Part shown: positions 25,563 through 37,343 of the stretch, in pieces
Layout of the letters: the number at the start of each line of letters is the position of its first letter
Position numbering within the stretch: position 1 is the stretch's first letter
From: Taenia hydatigena
Taxonomy: Eukaryota > Platyhelminthes > Cestoda > Cyclophyllidea > Taeniidae
Reading direction: 5' to 3'
Length of the DNA: 64,000 nucleotides
Assembly: GCA_036345935.2 (NCBI GenBank)
Contig: JADWOT020000002.1
Span: forward strand, 1,426,001-1,490,000
The notes under the pieces: model-generated
Told to the model about the DNA's origin: nothing
Database searches by the model: none
The model's input: only the letters and a program-made list of their open reading frames with translations
Position numbers and translations under genes: made by a program

Positions 25563-26170
25563 GAGCTCTCAACATTCTCTGTGTTAATTCTTCTTAGGGG
25601 AATTTTAATCTTCACGCTCTCCTTTCCATCTCTACAGAGTCTAATCAAGCACGTTGTCTGCACCACCTTAATTCAATAGTGCAATTGACAGTCTCTTCTA
25701 CTAAGCACATCTCTCTACTCACCTACGCAGTATGCTGCTTAAACTCAGCCTTGCAAAATACGAGACCTGGCAGGTTTATTGTCTTCAATAGGAGTGAGTG
25801 CCAATGAGGTAATGATTAATGCAATTGTGCAATCCCATCACAGTTGACTGTAATTTATTTAATGGGGTACTCAGAATTTGTACAAATTGCAGCATCTGTG
25901 CACAGCACTGATTTTAAATATTGCAATGAATGTGATTATTTCCTGCGGCTGTATACAAGTTATTTGAAATAATGCAATTGATTGCCATCATGCTTTTTAA
26001 TTGTATCTACCCATGACAGAATTGCTAAAATGGAGACACTGTGGACGTATGAACAGATGTGGGCAGCATAGCTAATGGCACGGCGATATGGGAGTTCGGC
26101 AGTGTAATTAAACTCAAATGAGGTTGCCAACCATTATGCACGTAACATTTGCGCCTTATTCGAAACGCTC
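25563..26170. other. Stretch without supported genes
   Basis: Begins where inverted repeat 2 loses its match. It contains only short shadow frames and AT-rich sequence. Nothing recognisable. Confidence 0.35.
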
Positions 26171-26177
26171 TACTTAC

Positions 26178-27120
26178 AATGCTCAGTAGCGTGTTCTTGC
26201 CATGCTGCACAAGAAAGCCCGTGGCTAAAAAGAGCTTCATGGATAAGCCGAATAATATGAGAGCTGCAGCAATGTTACCTGGAAGATCCAAATAATTTTC
26301 CGTCTACTTAAGCTGAAGGCAGTCTCCAAGAATGCAACTGGGAGTAAATGAAAGGTCAATAGTACATTGCCAAAACTCGGAGGTCACTTCTTGGTAGTCA
26401 AAGTAGTAGTAGACCGATACAACATTAAAGAGATATTAAATGTTTAGTTACGTTTTTAGGCAAGGTTTTAAAAAAAGTCTTACTGTTTGTTAAGGGAAAT
26501 GGGCGATTGAGCAAAAGGTGGGCATGCTGATGAGGGTCTTCTCGGGTAGCACACACGTTCATCTGTCCCATGAAAGGTGTTTCAAAGTCTGTGACTAAGG
26601 TCAGCTCGAATGTGCAACGACTGAAGACATGGTCTATCACTTTTAGCACCTTAGCAACTGCGGTCGCAACTGCGGACACCTTAGCGAGTCATCTAACAAA
26701 ACAATGATGAATTCATTGCTTGAAGTTTCTTTGCTCCTTACAAAATTTAAGCAATAATTATGTGCAAGTCCAAGCTGTGTGGATGGAGGGGAGTGTGAGC
26801 CAATTCTTGACGATTTCTGTCAACTGCTCAGAGCATACAATGGTGCTGTTTTTGAGATCGGAGGTGAGTTCGACTGCTAGTCCCACCGTACATGGTTGAT
26901 TAAACCAGATGCAACAAGGTTGCTGTAATTAGGCTTTGTAAAGGTGCTGATTTTGATAAATCAAGTGAGACAAATTAGAAGATGATATTGAAGCTGGTCG
27001 GGGAAGCTTCGTTTCGTCACTACTTACAAGAGTTGTGATTCTTTGAGTCCGCTGAACTGGTGATAGGGAAAGTGGAGGCCGCGGTCTCGCCAATAAACTA
27101 GTGATTGTGCTAACCGAAAA
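26178..27120 (-). pseudogene. Relic E of the second tetraspanin-like gene
   Basis: Minus strand. At about 27115-26890 there is a block related to the RLRPR-SPVEQT blocks (here ARPRPPLSLSPVQRT), with frames interrupted. At about 26290-26178 lies the best-preserved copy of the recurrent exon. It is open through NIAAALILFGLSMKLFLATG and ends HGKNTLLSI before GTAAGTAG. No first or last exon is recognised. Confidence 0.35.
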
Positions 27121-27389
27121 TTCAGTTTTGCGTTGATGCAATATTTAGTGCGTGCGTGTGTTTATTTCCAGTGCGTTCACCACACTCTCCATACCTGTGA
27201 AGGTCACGCTTGAAGATAGCTTTGCAGAATTAACGGAATCCGCCTCTACGATTACTTATGTCGCAAACTAACATCTGCAGATTCTTTAATTTAGGATAGC
27301 GAATGAGCGCTAATACCCACATTGCTGGCAGATTAAAAGACGTGTATGTTTGCCGTCCGAGTCTCCGCGATCAATCCTTGGACAAACAT

Positions 27390-28900
27390 CATGGACTTCA
27401 AAGCTGGCTTTTACTCCCAGCAAGCCAACGCGCTGTCGTGTTGACGGATAATCGAGCGCTGACACTGGTTTTTTACTAAATGCATCGTAGTGGACTGACC
27501 AGCTTGATCGTTAGCCAGGAGACGACCACGAACTCTAGACTGGAAAAAGGCATTTGAACCGATAGTCAGATGGTTCTACCAGTCTGAGACTTTAGCACTG
27601 ACATCTGGCGCTTCCCATGCCTTTCACGTACTTCTAATCACCGCTATTTTCAGCTCTTTAATTGTTCAAATCAGGCAGAAAAATGAGGAATATTCCATTT
27701 TCATTGCGGGATGGCAAAAGACCTTTAAATTAACACTGCCCAACATCTTCCTTAAGGGACGAATTGATTACTACAGTTTACTATATCATTAATGTCACAT
27801 TCTTATTCTTGCTATTCTGTATCTCTCTGTGTCGGTCCAATGCATTCTACCGATGACTATTTCTGGCCGTGACAATAACTAATCAAGTGCGAGGTTAACA
27901 GCCGTATCCGAAGTCGGAGTGCCCATTTGACAATCTGTTCTCTGAAATTGGCATCATAATTGGGTTGTTTGTGCCTGAAAGTGGGCAAAAATCTGTATTG
28001 GCAGCAGTGGCAGGGATGAGACACAAGGCGTACCCATCAAATGTCAAGCAAAATAAGAGCCCGCTTGTGGTGATACGACTATAGCCCTAGGTCTTCATGT
28101 CCAATTCATTGTGGCAGGAAGTTAGGTGAATGGATGTTTGAAATTAAAGCACCTACTAAAACAACTTGCTAGGTTCATTGTCGACGTAGTGGGCGGGTGC
28201 CGTGGTCCCCTTGAAGACACAACAATCTAGAGCGCTGTGTGTGTACCCACGTTTAGATTACGGTAATTTCAATGCGACACGTTGGCTTATTCTGTTTCTG
28301 TGAGCCATAGTGAACCGTTGCACAATGGCAGCAGTAGAGAAGTTGGCCTTACTCACACTCTTAATTGTGAAATTAAATAAGCATTGCATTGCGCGTGGGA
28401 AGTAAACACATCCAAATATCTTATCTGCGCTTTCTTAATTTGCAAATTTATGCAACTACAGATCCTATGGGAACAAGGAAACTACTAAGACGTCATCACG
28501 AAATCCCTACGAGGGTGCTTCTCTTAACGGCAACTAGCGCTGTGCGCAAGTTTATGCCACATGCTGGTGACACCTTGAATTCACTAGCTACCCTTGTACC
28601 CTCTGCGGTTATCCGACTGGTAGGCTTTGTGTTTGCATGATTGATACCTATGCTTGTATCCCATTTCGGCCCTCCTTAACCGCTTCAAACAATTTTGACG
28701 TTTGAATTTGGAACTAATCGAACATTTATTAACGTTTGCTTAGCACGTCTTAACAAATTCTTGCTGACTATTCCACAGTGAGGCACGAAGACCGCAAATT
28801 CGGCAGGGCATCTCATAGGCTTGGAGAAGTCTGTCTTATTTGTTTTGAATACGACAAGTGTGACGCCTTCTTGTGCACACAGCAACAAGTGAAATTGGTC
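27390..28900. repeat. Dispersed repeat, copy 2 (direct partner at about 3650-5240)
   Basis: See the partner for shared landmarks. Here the frame LTDNRALTLVFY is more complete and resembles the TDH-x-L-x-L region of retroelement RNase H, but stops follow at once. A piece (about 28280-28350) recurs inverted at about 34530-34600. Unclassified, possibly an old LTR-retrotransposon fragment. Confidence 0.45.
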
Positions 28901-29639
28901 ATATTGGAAGCATTGTGGATAATTGTTGAGAAATAGAAAAGCACATTGCTGTTTTTCCTATATGTGCGTTAGAATAATCCGATCATCCATCCATCCACTT
29001 AATCACCCACCCACCGAGGCCAAGGTGAGTGACATTGGGACCAAACTGATGATTTGAAGACACATGTACCAATAATGGCACCCAATCCCACTTTTTATGA
29101 TTTTTCAAATAAAACAACTAACTATACAGTTTGCTATTTAATAGGTGTCATTAATTGCAGCAACCTCGCCGTAGGACAAACTTATTTAGAAGGACAATAG
29201 GTTCTGAGAATTGAGCATCTTTGGGATCATTGCACTTTGTTTTGCGGAACAACACAGGCTTTTTCTACTACATTCAAAGGCTTGCTAGATTGCGAATCCA
29301 GCATAGCAAAGGCGAACCAACCACAATTGCGGAAATTTCAAGCAGCGTCTACATGATTAAGTAAGTGAACTTTCAGAAAGCCAAAAAAGAAACCACATGG
29401 TGAACTTTTTGAAAATTTATTGTTTCATTGCACACTATATAGTTTAGCTAATTGCGTGCAGGTCGGAAGGGTTCAACAAAATCGAGGGTAATAGATTTCT
29501 AGCAAAGCTAATGAAAACGCGGCCTCCATACTACTGTAGAATCCGCATCTCTACAACGCTTGGCAAAGCCAACATCTCAGCAAAACATTGTCTTTAGATA
29601 AGCAAGTAACGGCTAACGTAGAGATGCCTATCAAAAATA

Positions 29640-30420
29640 AAATTGCGCACTCAGCTTCCAACCAATTACATGGATCCGATTCGCCATGCCTATTGGTCGC
29701 AACGCGACCAATAGCGTGCGCAATCGCGTGAGAACTCGAATATCATTGGCTGAATGAGAGTTTGGGCTGAATTTAAACATGGCCTCATCGCACTTCAGAT
29801 TTATAGTTCTTGGGATTATCTGTTCAAGTCATCAAAGTGAGCTCTGCTGTATTGGGAGGGATAACAACTTATTTCTCATCTTTCACCACCTTTTTAGAAT
29901 TATTTTTTGAATATTTAATGCAACCCACTTCGTAACCGATGTGATGCGGATGCCATTGTCTTTATGACGCTTATTGCCGAAGAAGTGAAGATTGTTCTCT
30001 TTGTCGGATGGATTACCTCGTATTGTGGTTGGAACAAAAGATTAAAAGCAGTGACTTGAGTCGGGTGTTGTTAATCAAGCACAAATGCACCCATCAATTT
30101 GCTGACGGATGACTTTGTCATAACCCGTCAGCCTATCGACATTCAAATTGTTCTTCATTTTCTGCCAGTTTCAGTTTCATCAAATAGGCAATTGGGATTG
30201 TCAGCTCAACGGAGGCACTTCTCAAATCATACGGATATAAAAGCGAGGAGGGATTTGCATCGACCGCCATCTGGAATGTGCTTGATGGAGGCAAGAGTCT
30301 ATGACTAAATGGTTCGCCTTATTTGCCCAAGATGAAACCAACTAAACGTCCACGAAAATTCTGTGTATCCTAACAGTCCGATCCTCAATGCTGTGCCATG
30401 CATGGCTACAAGGACCTCGG
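29640..30420 (+). pseudogene. Tetraspanin pseudogene E, internally deleted and truncated
   Basis: The CCAAT promoter is retained (about 29660-29760). Exon 1 is degraded (about 29895-29935). The sequence then passes directly to the end of exon 3 (GWITSYCGWNK, about 30005-30045), so exon 2 and most of exon 3 are deleted. Exon 4 is recognisable but frameshifted (about 30110-30295). Exon 5 (30377-30419) reads SDPQCCAMHGYKDL, with CCG changed to CCA and no GT donor after it. Similarity stops at 30420, where inverted repeat 2 begins. Exons 6 and 7 are absent. Confidence 0.75.
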
Positions 30421-31734
30421 ATTGTAAGGAGCTCAGATCCATGCAGTAGGACCTACTTGACTCTGCTATTTGAAAGACATTTTTGCATAACCTAGCATGT
30501 CACATGACGACTAATTGTCCCATTTTCATATAACCAGTGGTTGCTTGAACGGCACCACCGTGTAACCAACCGCTGACTGAAAATGGAGGTTTGAGAATTG
30601 ATGCGGTCAGAAGATTCATAGGATTTAGAATGCAAGCTTTTCAAACAGCCCGCGGTAGTGATCCATCTGTCTATCTTTCCATCCATCCACCCTATCATTC
30701 CTTCATATATCTACGCATCTTGCACTCATCCAATCATTTATTCTTATTAGGTATTCCTCTACTCCGTTCCCTGCAACTAATAAGTCCTTCCATATTTCAA
30801 CGTTACTACCATGTTTCAGCAAGGATTAATGCCATCATCTTTCATTTTGCTTAACTTAATAACTATCTACATCAAAAATCTCATTTGGGAGCAAATCCAT
30901 TGTTAGTGAGAACCGACTAGTCCGTGTGGAGGAGAATGGCATGCACAAGTGAAATCTAGATTAGTTTCATTTGTCCAAACAAAACATGTCTATCCATTGC
31001 CCACTTTCAACAGTGTCTAGTAGCCTATATTCTAAACTCAGCACATCTTCCAACCAAACCCATTCTAAAGTCACTAATTTATAGCTAAGAATGCCCACGT
31101 AGTGGCCCCTTCTCGTACATGACGATGAGATCTTCCCCAGTGTCAGCTGGCAAGTACCATGTCTTGCCAAGTGACGCTTTAAATAATGTAAAAGTGCCTG
31201 CTTAAATGCAATAAAAGGTGGACTTTATTAAAAAGTGGAAATTTCCCTCTTTTTATAATGAGCTGGTTGAAAGATTCTCATTAGTCTTGAAATTCTAGGT
31301 ATCAAGTCAACATCAAACCTCAGCAAAGCTCATCACAGACGCCTATTTGACACGAACCAAGGCCAGCTCAATCCGCGTTTGCTACTTTTAATCAGTTTAG
31401 GTTGCCTAAATGTATTTTTCATCAGTTGAATCAAGTGATTGGCTTATTACACATTCATACACACGACCGCCTGCCTATTTAGAGTGACAGCGCAATTACC
31501 ATCCCGTGGAATAGGAAAGTCCACATGACTCCCATTGGATTGATTGACAATTCCTCAAGCATTTGAACGTTTATGTCTGCCAACCGATTGCATTAAATCA
31601 AATAGCCAAAGGCCAATCAAACTCCGACACCTTTGAGTGCCTTAACTATTGCAATGTCACTAAGCGGCACAACGAGGAAAGGAGTTAAATGGAAGTGGTG
31701 GATATTCCCCACCATCAAATTTCAACCTTCACTT

Positions 31735-32965
31735 GCCCTTCATTTTTTGCGGCGCGCATCAAGGTTACCACAAGTAGGATGAGTGAGACCTAAAATGCAG
31801 ACAGAAGGGAACTGCGGCTAAAATTAACCTCTCACACTTTGCTGTCACTGTAAAGAGGATGGGTTTTGGACTCACCTGCATGGGAAGGATCGCAATGGAA
31901 ACATGTAACAAGATTGCAAACCTAAGTGAAGCAATTAATTAAACATTAGATCTGCACCCTGCTACGCTAGCACTTACAGCTGTCATTGCATCACATTCGC
32001 CGGTTGTGATGTCATAGCAAGGAAGTGGCAAGTCTGTCTAGTATTTCCACGAATTAGTACTAATAAGTTCTTGCATCATCACAAGCAACAATTGCATATC
32101 TTTCTTGATCATATATAATTTCTCGTATTCACCCTTGCCACAGCATTGAGGGTCGATCTATTAGGGAATACGAGTTTTTTTTGTGGATATTTAGACGAAT
32201 GCATCTTAGACAAACAAGGTAAATGGCATAGTTTTAGATCCACTCCTTCATCAACGCATCCCAGATGGCAGGTGATTCATCTTTCTCCTCACTTCCATCC
32301 CGTATGATGTAAGAGGCGCTTCCGATAATCTGAAAACCCAGTTAGTTAAATTGGCGGGATTAGTGAAAACCACGACAATAGCGTCGATATTAGCAACAAG
32401 AAGAACAATCAGAATGTCAACACAATGGCAAGTAAAGGGAAACATTTGTACGTAAAATGATGAATTTATAAGGCCCTATTTCACACCCTATAAACGGACT
32501 CACTATTTTCAACATTTAATTCCAACCACAACACGAAGCAATTAAGCCGATCAAAGCAAAAATTGCTAGCCTCACTCCGGATACAATGCAGCATGTGGCT
32601 ATGGTATCTGCAAAGGGGATTAGGCATTAGCGTTTATGCCACAGTTTAAAGGACGTCGTGATCTAAATCACCACTTACCAGGAATTCCAATAAGAAAGAC
32701 CATGATCTGGTGTAAATCATCTGTATCACTTATGTATTTATTAATTATTACCGTCACTATGGATTAAATTATAGTTGTTGATGGTTCCATCACAACGCTA
32801 CCCAACGCCGTTAAGAGGTCGCCCAACTACGATAAGAGAAATAGTCATCACTCAAGCGAAGAAGGACTATAAGAGTGATAGCACCCACATCACATCACTC
32901 ACGATGAAAAATGTGGTATTTAATTGAAAAACAATCCTAAAGGCGTGCGAGGTAGCTCTCCTCAT
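31735..32965 (-). pseudogene. Tetraspanin pseudogene F (dead inverted copy of D)
   Basis: All seven exons are recognisable on the minus strand. Exon 1 (32965-32903) is open. Exon 2 (32826-32679) has the correct 148-nt length but TAA at 32766-32764. Exon 3 (32607-32504) has the correct length but TAA near its end. Exon 4 (about 32400-32240) has a one-base deletion in the YGDGSEE region. Exon 5 keeps DPQCCG but lost its donor. Exon 6 (about 32040-31877) and exon 7 (about 31787-31725) are recognisable. Splice sites of exons 1-3 are intact, so the copy was functional until fairly recently. Confidence 0.85.
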
Positions 32966-33129
32966 GCTAAAGAGCTGAAGAAGAGAAGGCCAAAAATGCG
33001 ATAAGAGCTGAAAAAATAATTCGTCATTTTCACACACAGCTGAAGTGAAGCAGAACTCACCTTCGTTACCTGAAATCATTAAGCTTTAATAATGTGAAGT
33101 TGGAGCGCATTGAGACCATCTTCAAAGAA

Positions 33130-33260
33130 AGCTTCAACTCTCGTTGAGCCAACGATTCTCGTGTCCCTAGAAAATTGCGCATGCCATTGGCTGAGTTATG
33201 ACCAATGGAAGTGACGAATGGGCTCCGTGTAAATGCTATTGGTTGGCAGCTGATCATGCA
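33130..33260 (-). promoter_or_regulatory. CCAAT promoter remnant of pseudogene F
   Basis: CCAAT and ATTGG boxes at about 33148-33245 mirror those of tetraspanin D in order and spacing. They are preserved although the gene behind them is disabled. Confidence 0.45.
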
Positions 33261-33589
33261 ATTTTATCAGTGGTGGGCATCTCCAGGTTACTCAATATTT
33301 GCACATCTGAGGGCACTATGTGTGGGTTGAAATAGCTTGTCATTGTGGTGGCTATGTCAATCATTGTGTAGTTACAGAATTAGTAGTGATTTGCAGGCCG
33401 CGACTCCACTACTTATACTAGAACCGTAGTGCTCCTGACTATTTCTCAAACCCTCCCGATCTGCTCGCATTTCTTTAAACTACATGGCAAACACTTGAGC
33501 AAACCAAGCCTATACGACTTCTTGCCTTTTTAAGTTTATGCACTCTATCCTGATGAAATTAAAAATACCGTCATCGCGACAGGTTTGAC

Positions 33590-35495
33590 ATTTTTAAGTA
33601 AGAATCGCACGCAAGCAGTCCTTTAGATGTGCATGAACGTGGTGTATTCGAAAATGAGCCTGATGTTTAGTACAGCAACGAATATTGATCTCAACGGTGC
33701 CCACTTTCAAGCGCAAAATGCCCTTCTTGATGCATTTGATCCTCAATGAGGATGCTCCGGTGAGTGTCATCTTTTTTCAAAACACATTGAATAGTTCTTT
33801 GATGTTATCTGAAGAATTGTAAAATGATCTTGGATATCGCTTCTTTTACACGCACCCAAAGAAGCATCTGCTCGTTCTTAACGTCTCTGATCTTTACATC
33901 GATGAGGAGGTAAGCGGGTGGATGGATGGATTATTTTAACGCGTAGGTGGGAAAACGACAGTGTGCTATTGTCCTTGAGCTTTTCATTTTAAAATCGCAT
34001 GTGTACAGTGCCTGAAATTCAACCCAACCGCTAGTTGCTGTGTGCACATGAAGACGTCACACTGTCCGTATCACAAATAATCAAGACAGTCTCCTCCAAG
34101 TCCATAAAATATCTCGCAGATTTGAGTGCGGAAAAACTCCATCTCTAAGCACCGAGTCAGCACTGAGTTACAGGTGGCAATTGTGGAACAAAAAGCTCAA
34201 CAATCAGATCGAATCCGGGAAGTCGAAGGTAAAATGCAGCTAAGGTGTGTCGCTAGCATGTGGCATAACCTTGCACAGTCATAGAAGTCGGCTGTTGTCA
34301 TAAAGTCGGAAAACACTTCCTTGCGCGTTGCCGTTAAGCGAAGCTCATTCATGGTGATTTCGTGACGATATCTTAGTCGTGCTTGTACTCCTGTGCGACC
34401 CACAAGTAAATATGCAAGCAGCTCTATGTGTTTACGAGTTGATAAAACGCTGGTAAGATATTTTGAGTGTGTTTTCCTTTCGCACGCAGCGCACTATTAA
34501 TTCAATTTAACAACTTCGGATGTGGATAAAGCCATCTTCTCTACTGCCGTTGTTGTGCAAGAGTTCATCATAGCTCACAGAAACAGAATAAGCTCCTTGG
34601 GATCTACACGACGGCGTAGGTTGTTGGATCTGCCCTTGCACCGCTGCGCCCGCCCACTACAATGGCAACAAATTTGGCACTTTGATTGAGTGGGTGCGCT
34701 AATTTCACCCATCAATCCACTCAACTTCCTGCTACACCGATTCGGACATGAGGACCTCTATATGAAGCCGTGTCACTATGAAGAGGTTCGCAACGTGTAT
34801 GAGATTTGACGGTTACACTGGAGTGTACTCCATCCTTCCCCTCTTTTGAATGCTACATTTGGATGCTTTGCTACACATTCTCTTGGCAAAATATGTGTTA
34901 GCGAAACATTCGATCCTCATCTTGTCCAACACTACGTAACCTAGCTCTCCCTTTCCAGGAACTTGCCTGAGTTTAGGTGACCAAATGGGCATAACTATTG
35001 CCATCTCGTTCCAATCTCACTCTTGCTTCTTAACTACTTAGTGGTTTTTCACTAATCGTGGTATTCATATCTTTTCAAAGTAGATTGATAGGAGAAGGAC
35101 AGGTCTTTTATCTTCTGCAATTCTTCTTTTTTACTGTCAGAAGTACACAGATGGAAAGCTGAAAATGGTAATAATTAGAACAGCGAAAAACACGTTGGAG
35201 GGTTCGGACGTTGCTGCGAACATCTCAGGCTGGAAGAACCGTCCGACGGTCGGTTCACATGTCTTGCTTTTGTCTCTGGCTTACAGCAGTTTACACTCTT
35301 CGCCGGACTATAAATCAAGCTAAATTACTGTATAGCACTTTGTATGGTGACCTACGAGTGCCAAGGCTTGAACATTTAAAACATAGCGCCATTGACCTTA
35401 CACTTGCTCCCCGCTGCATTCTTGAGGATTGCTCCCAGCTTAGGTAAGCAAGAAGCTTTTTAAACCTTTCAGATCACTGATTTGGCCTTCATAAT
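33590..35495. other. Gene-poor stretch of mixed old repeats
   Basis: About 34230-34380 resembles 12530-12660, and about 34530-34600 is inverted-related to 28280-28350. Remaining open frames are short and without motifs. No gene supported. Confidence 0.4.
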
Positions 35496-35499
35496 GCTT

Positions 35500-35567
35500 G
35501 ATTTATCCATGGCGGCTCTTTTTAGCCACAGGCTTCCTTGTGCAGCATGGTTAGGATACGCTACTGA
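35500..35567 (+). pseudogene. Recurrent exon relic, plus-strand copy
   Basis: CTTTTTAG precedes a block coding for the TGFLVQHG-type segment, ending before GTAAGTAGGG. Flanks on both sides match the minus-strand copy at 12822-12938 inverted. The frame is broken after HG. Confidence 0.35.
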
Positions 35568-36609
35568 GCACTGTAAGTAGGGCCGTTTCAGTAAGAGGCG
35601 ACTGTTATGCTTCACCGACGTTCTCAGTTGTCAAATCAAATGCTTTAATTATGTGATTGCATGTAGGAAGAAAAACACCCACAAAGTTCTTATCTGCATT
35701 GACTATACTCGTCATCGCATGCCACTGCATGAAACGCATTTACGTCTGACAGATCATCACGAAATTCCCACAAAAGTGCTTTTCTTGACGTCAGTGTGCA
35801 AGGAAGCTTCCTCCGCGTTCATGGCATGAAAGCTGACTTCTTTGACTGTGTGTAAGGTTATACCACATTCTAGTGACAAGCGACCTGTTACGGCGATTGG
35901 GCACATGAAATGGTTTTACTTGTCCACCCAGCCAAATCCTTGCCAACTTTGAGCGGCGATGAGGATGCCTGTATTCGATCACATGGCTCGAATCATGTCA
36001 ATTTTCATTCTATGATTTTATGCAACAGGTCGCATGGAGTAAATGCCAGTGGATTATGGGAATCACTTCCAACCACATAATATCTAGCCACTAGGTCTAT
36101 CCCCAGTTTAATAAAGTAATCTAGCCATCGTCACCTGTGTCTTGATAAAACTCATACTTCATAGCTACCTGTCAATTATGCACGTCATTGATCAATGTGA
36201 AGAACAGTTGAATTGAGAGAAATGACACTTAGAAGGGAAGAAGGATGATGAACAAACAAAAAAACAAAAAGAGTGGCAATCGTGTCCACACACAGGTGAA
36301 CTGAGGGGTGAAAATTGGTCGTGTGTACTCTGTCTATCGGTAAATAGAGGAAAAGAAAATCTTCTCAGTTGATTAGCTATTTCAGCTTACTATTCAGAAC
36401 GCCTTAACTTTTCCATCGTCGAGTAGCGGTACACCTGCGTAAAGCTGATAAAATGTGATGGCGAAAAGTATGTATTCAATGCAGGAAAATTCAGGCGTCC
36501 GATATTGCACTTCATACCGAAAGAACTAGCTGACACACTCAATCGCAAATATGGCACCGCATAGTTTGACTGTGGGGACAAATAGATCTTAGTCCTCAGA
36601 TCTCTATTT

Positions 36610-36970
36610 ATCGTCTCAAGGATGGGATAAAAAAATGGAGGCTCCGAGACCTAAAATCTAGCCTACGTCTCAATAACCAGCACTCAATTATCAATGACAA
36701 TAAACACACCTCCTTCTACGCACTGACATTACGGGTTTTTGACCACTTTCGTTGCCCTACCACATCAGTGATATCTGTTAAGTGAGACATGACGGTATGC
36801 CAAAGAGCTTAGCGCCAATGATTCTGACAACTTGACACCAATCGAGGAATCAGTATGATAATGAAAGGAGAATTAACATAATTGATTTTGACAACTGTCT
36901 TATCCCTTTACAAACGTCTTTTTAGCGCGATAACTATTACAATGGGGAGACTGCGACCTCGTTCTCTCCA
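36610..36970 (+). pseudogene. Relic of the second tetraspanin-like gene, cut by the assembly gap
   Basis: A plus-strand block near 36612-36735 has KWRLRDLKSSLRLNN, matching relics C and D. Then TTTTTAG at about 36930 is followed by a block starting ITITMGRLRPRSL that runs into the N gap. Whether the gene continued intact cannot be known. Confidence 0.35.
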
Positions 36971-37070
36971 NNNNNNNNNNNNNNNNNNNNNNNNNNNNNN
37001 NNNNNNNNNNNNNNNNNNNNNNNNNNNNNNNNNNNNNNNNNNNNNNNNNNNNNNNNNNNNNNNNNNNNNN
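36971..37070. other. Assembly gap of 100 N
   Basis: Exactly 100 unknown bases, the conventional placeholder for a gap of unknown length. The tetraspanin cluster lies left and the cysteine-rich peptide cluster right, so true distance and adjacency are uncertain. Confidence 0.99.
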
Positions 37071-37198
37071 GAGGATGAAGAAAGAAGCACCTCGTGACTC
37101 CTACGAAGGTACACATTGTTCCATCTACGTGTCACCAGAAGTACCGCTTTCACTTATATCGACGTGTCGATACACCCTCACCTCACACAACATACAAC

Positions 37199-37308
37199 CC
37201 AGGTGACTTGGACGCTACATTTCACTGTACCAACAGTCGCAACTCGTGCACTCGTGTGTGGACACGAAGATTGACAAGCCGATTCCACACATTCTCCTGT
37301 ATAAATTA
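37199..37308 (+). promoter_or_regulatory. Shared peptide-gene promoter of P1, with TATA box
   Basis: The block GACGCTACATTTC followed by TGTACCAAC (37211-37234) recurs upstream of P2, P4, P5 and the orphan exon 1. A GTGTGGACA-AGAAGATTGACAAG stretch follows. TATAAATTA at 37300-37308 lies 36 bp before the ATG, so the leader is short. Confidence 0.6.
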
Positions 37309-37343
37309 ACCTGATAGACTGCCGCTCTTCACCTCACATACCA

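Larger units (their letters stand above)
30425..33580. repeat. Right arm of large inverted repeat 2 (carries pseudogene F)
   Basis: Inverted partner of about 22440-25562. Its inner edge abuts the truncated exon 5 of pseudogene E. It includes a CATCCATC-rich simple stretch (about 30660-30700) matched by GGATGGAT-type sequence at about 25255-25290. Confidence 0.85.

Noticed and set aside
28980..29010. CRISPR-like or satellite array from CCATCCATC-type words
   Set aside because: Only a few imperfect simple repeats without regular spacers; ordinary microsatellite sequence in a eukaryote.
30591..30854. Plus-strand 87-codon frame with a Ser-His-Pro-rich stretch
   Set aside because: It covers a CATC-type simple repeat in the inverted arm and is not matched by a frame in the other arm.
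36882..37153. Open frames running through the N gap
   Set aside because: Their continuity is an artefact of translating unknown bases.
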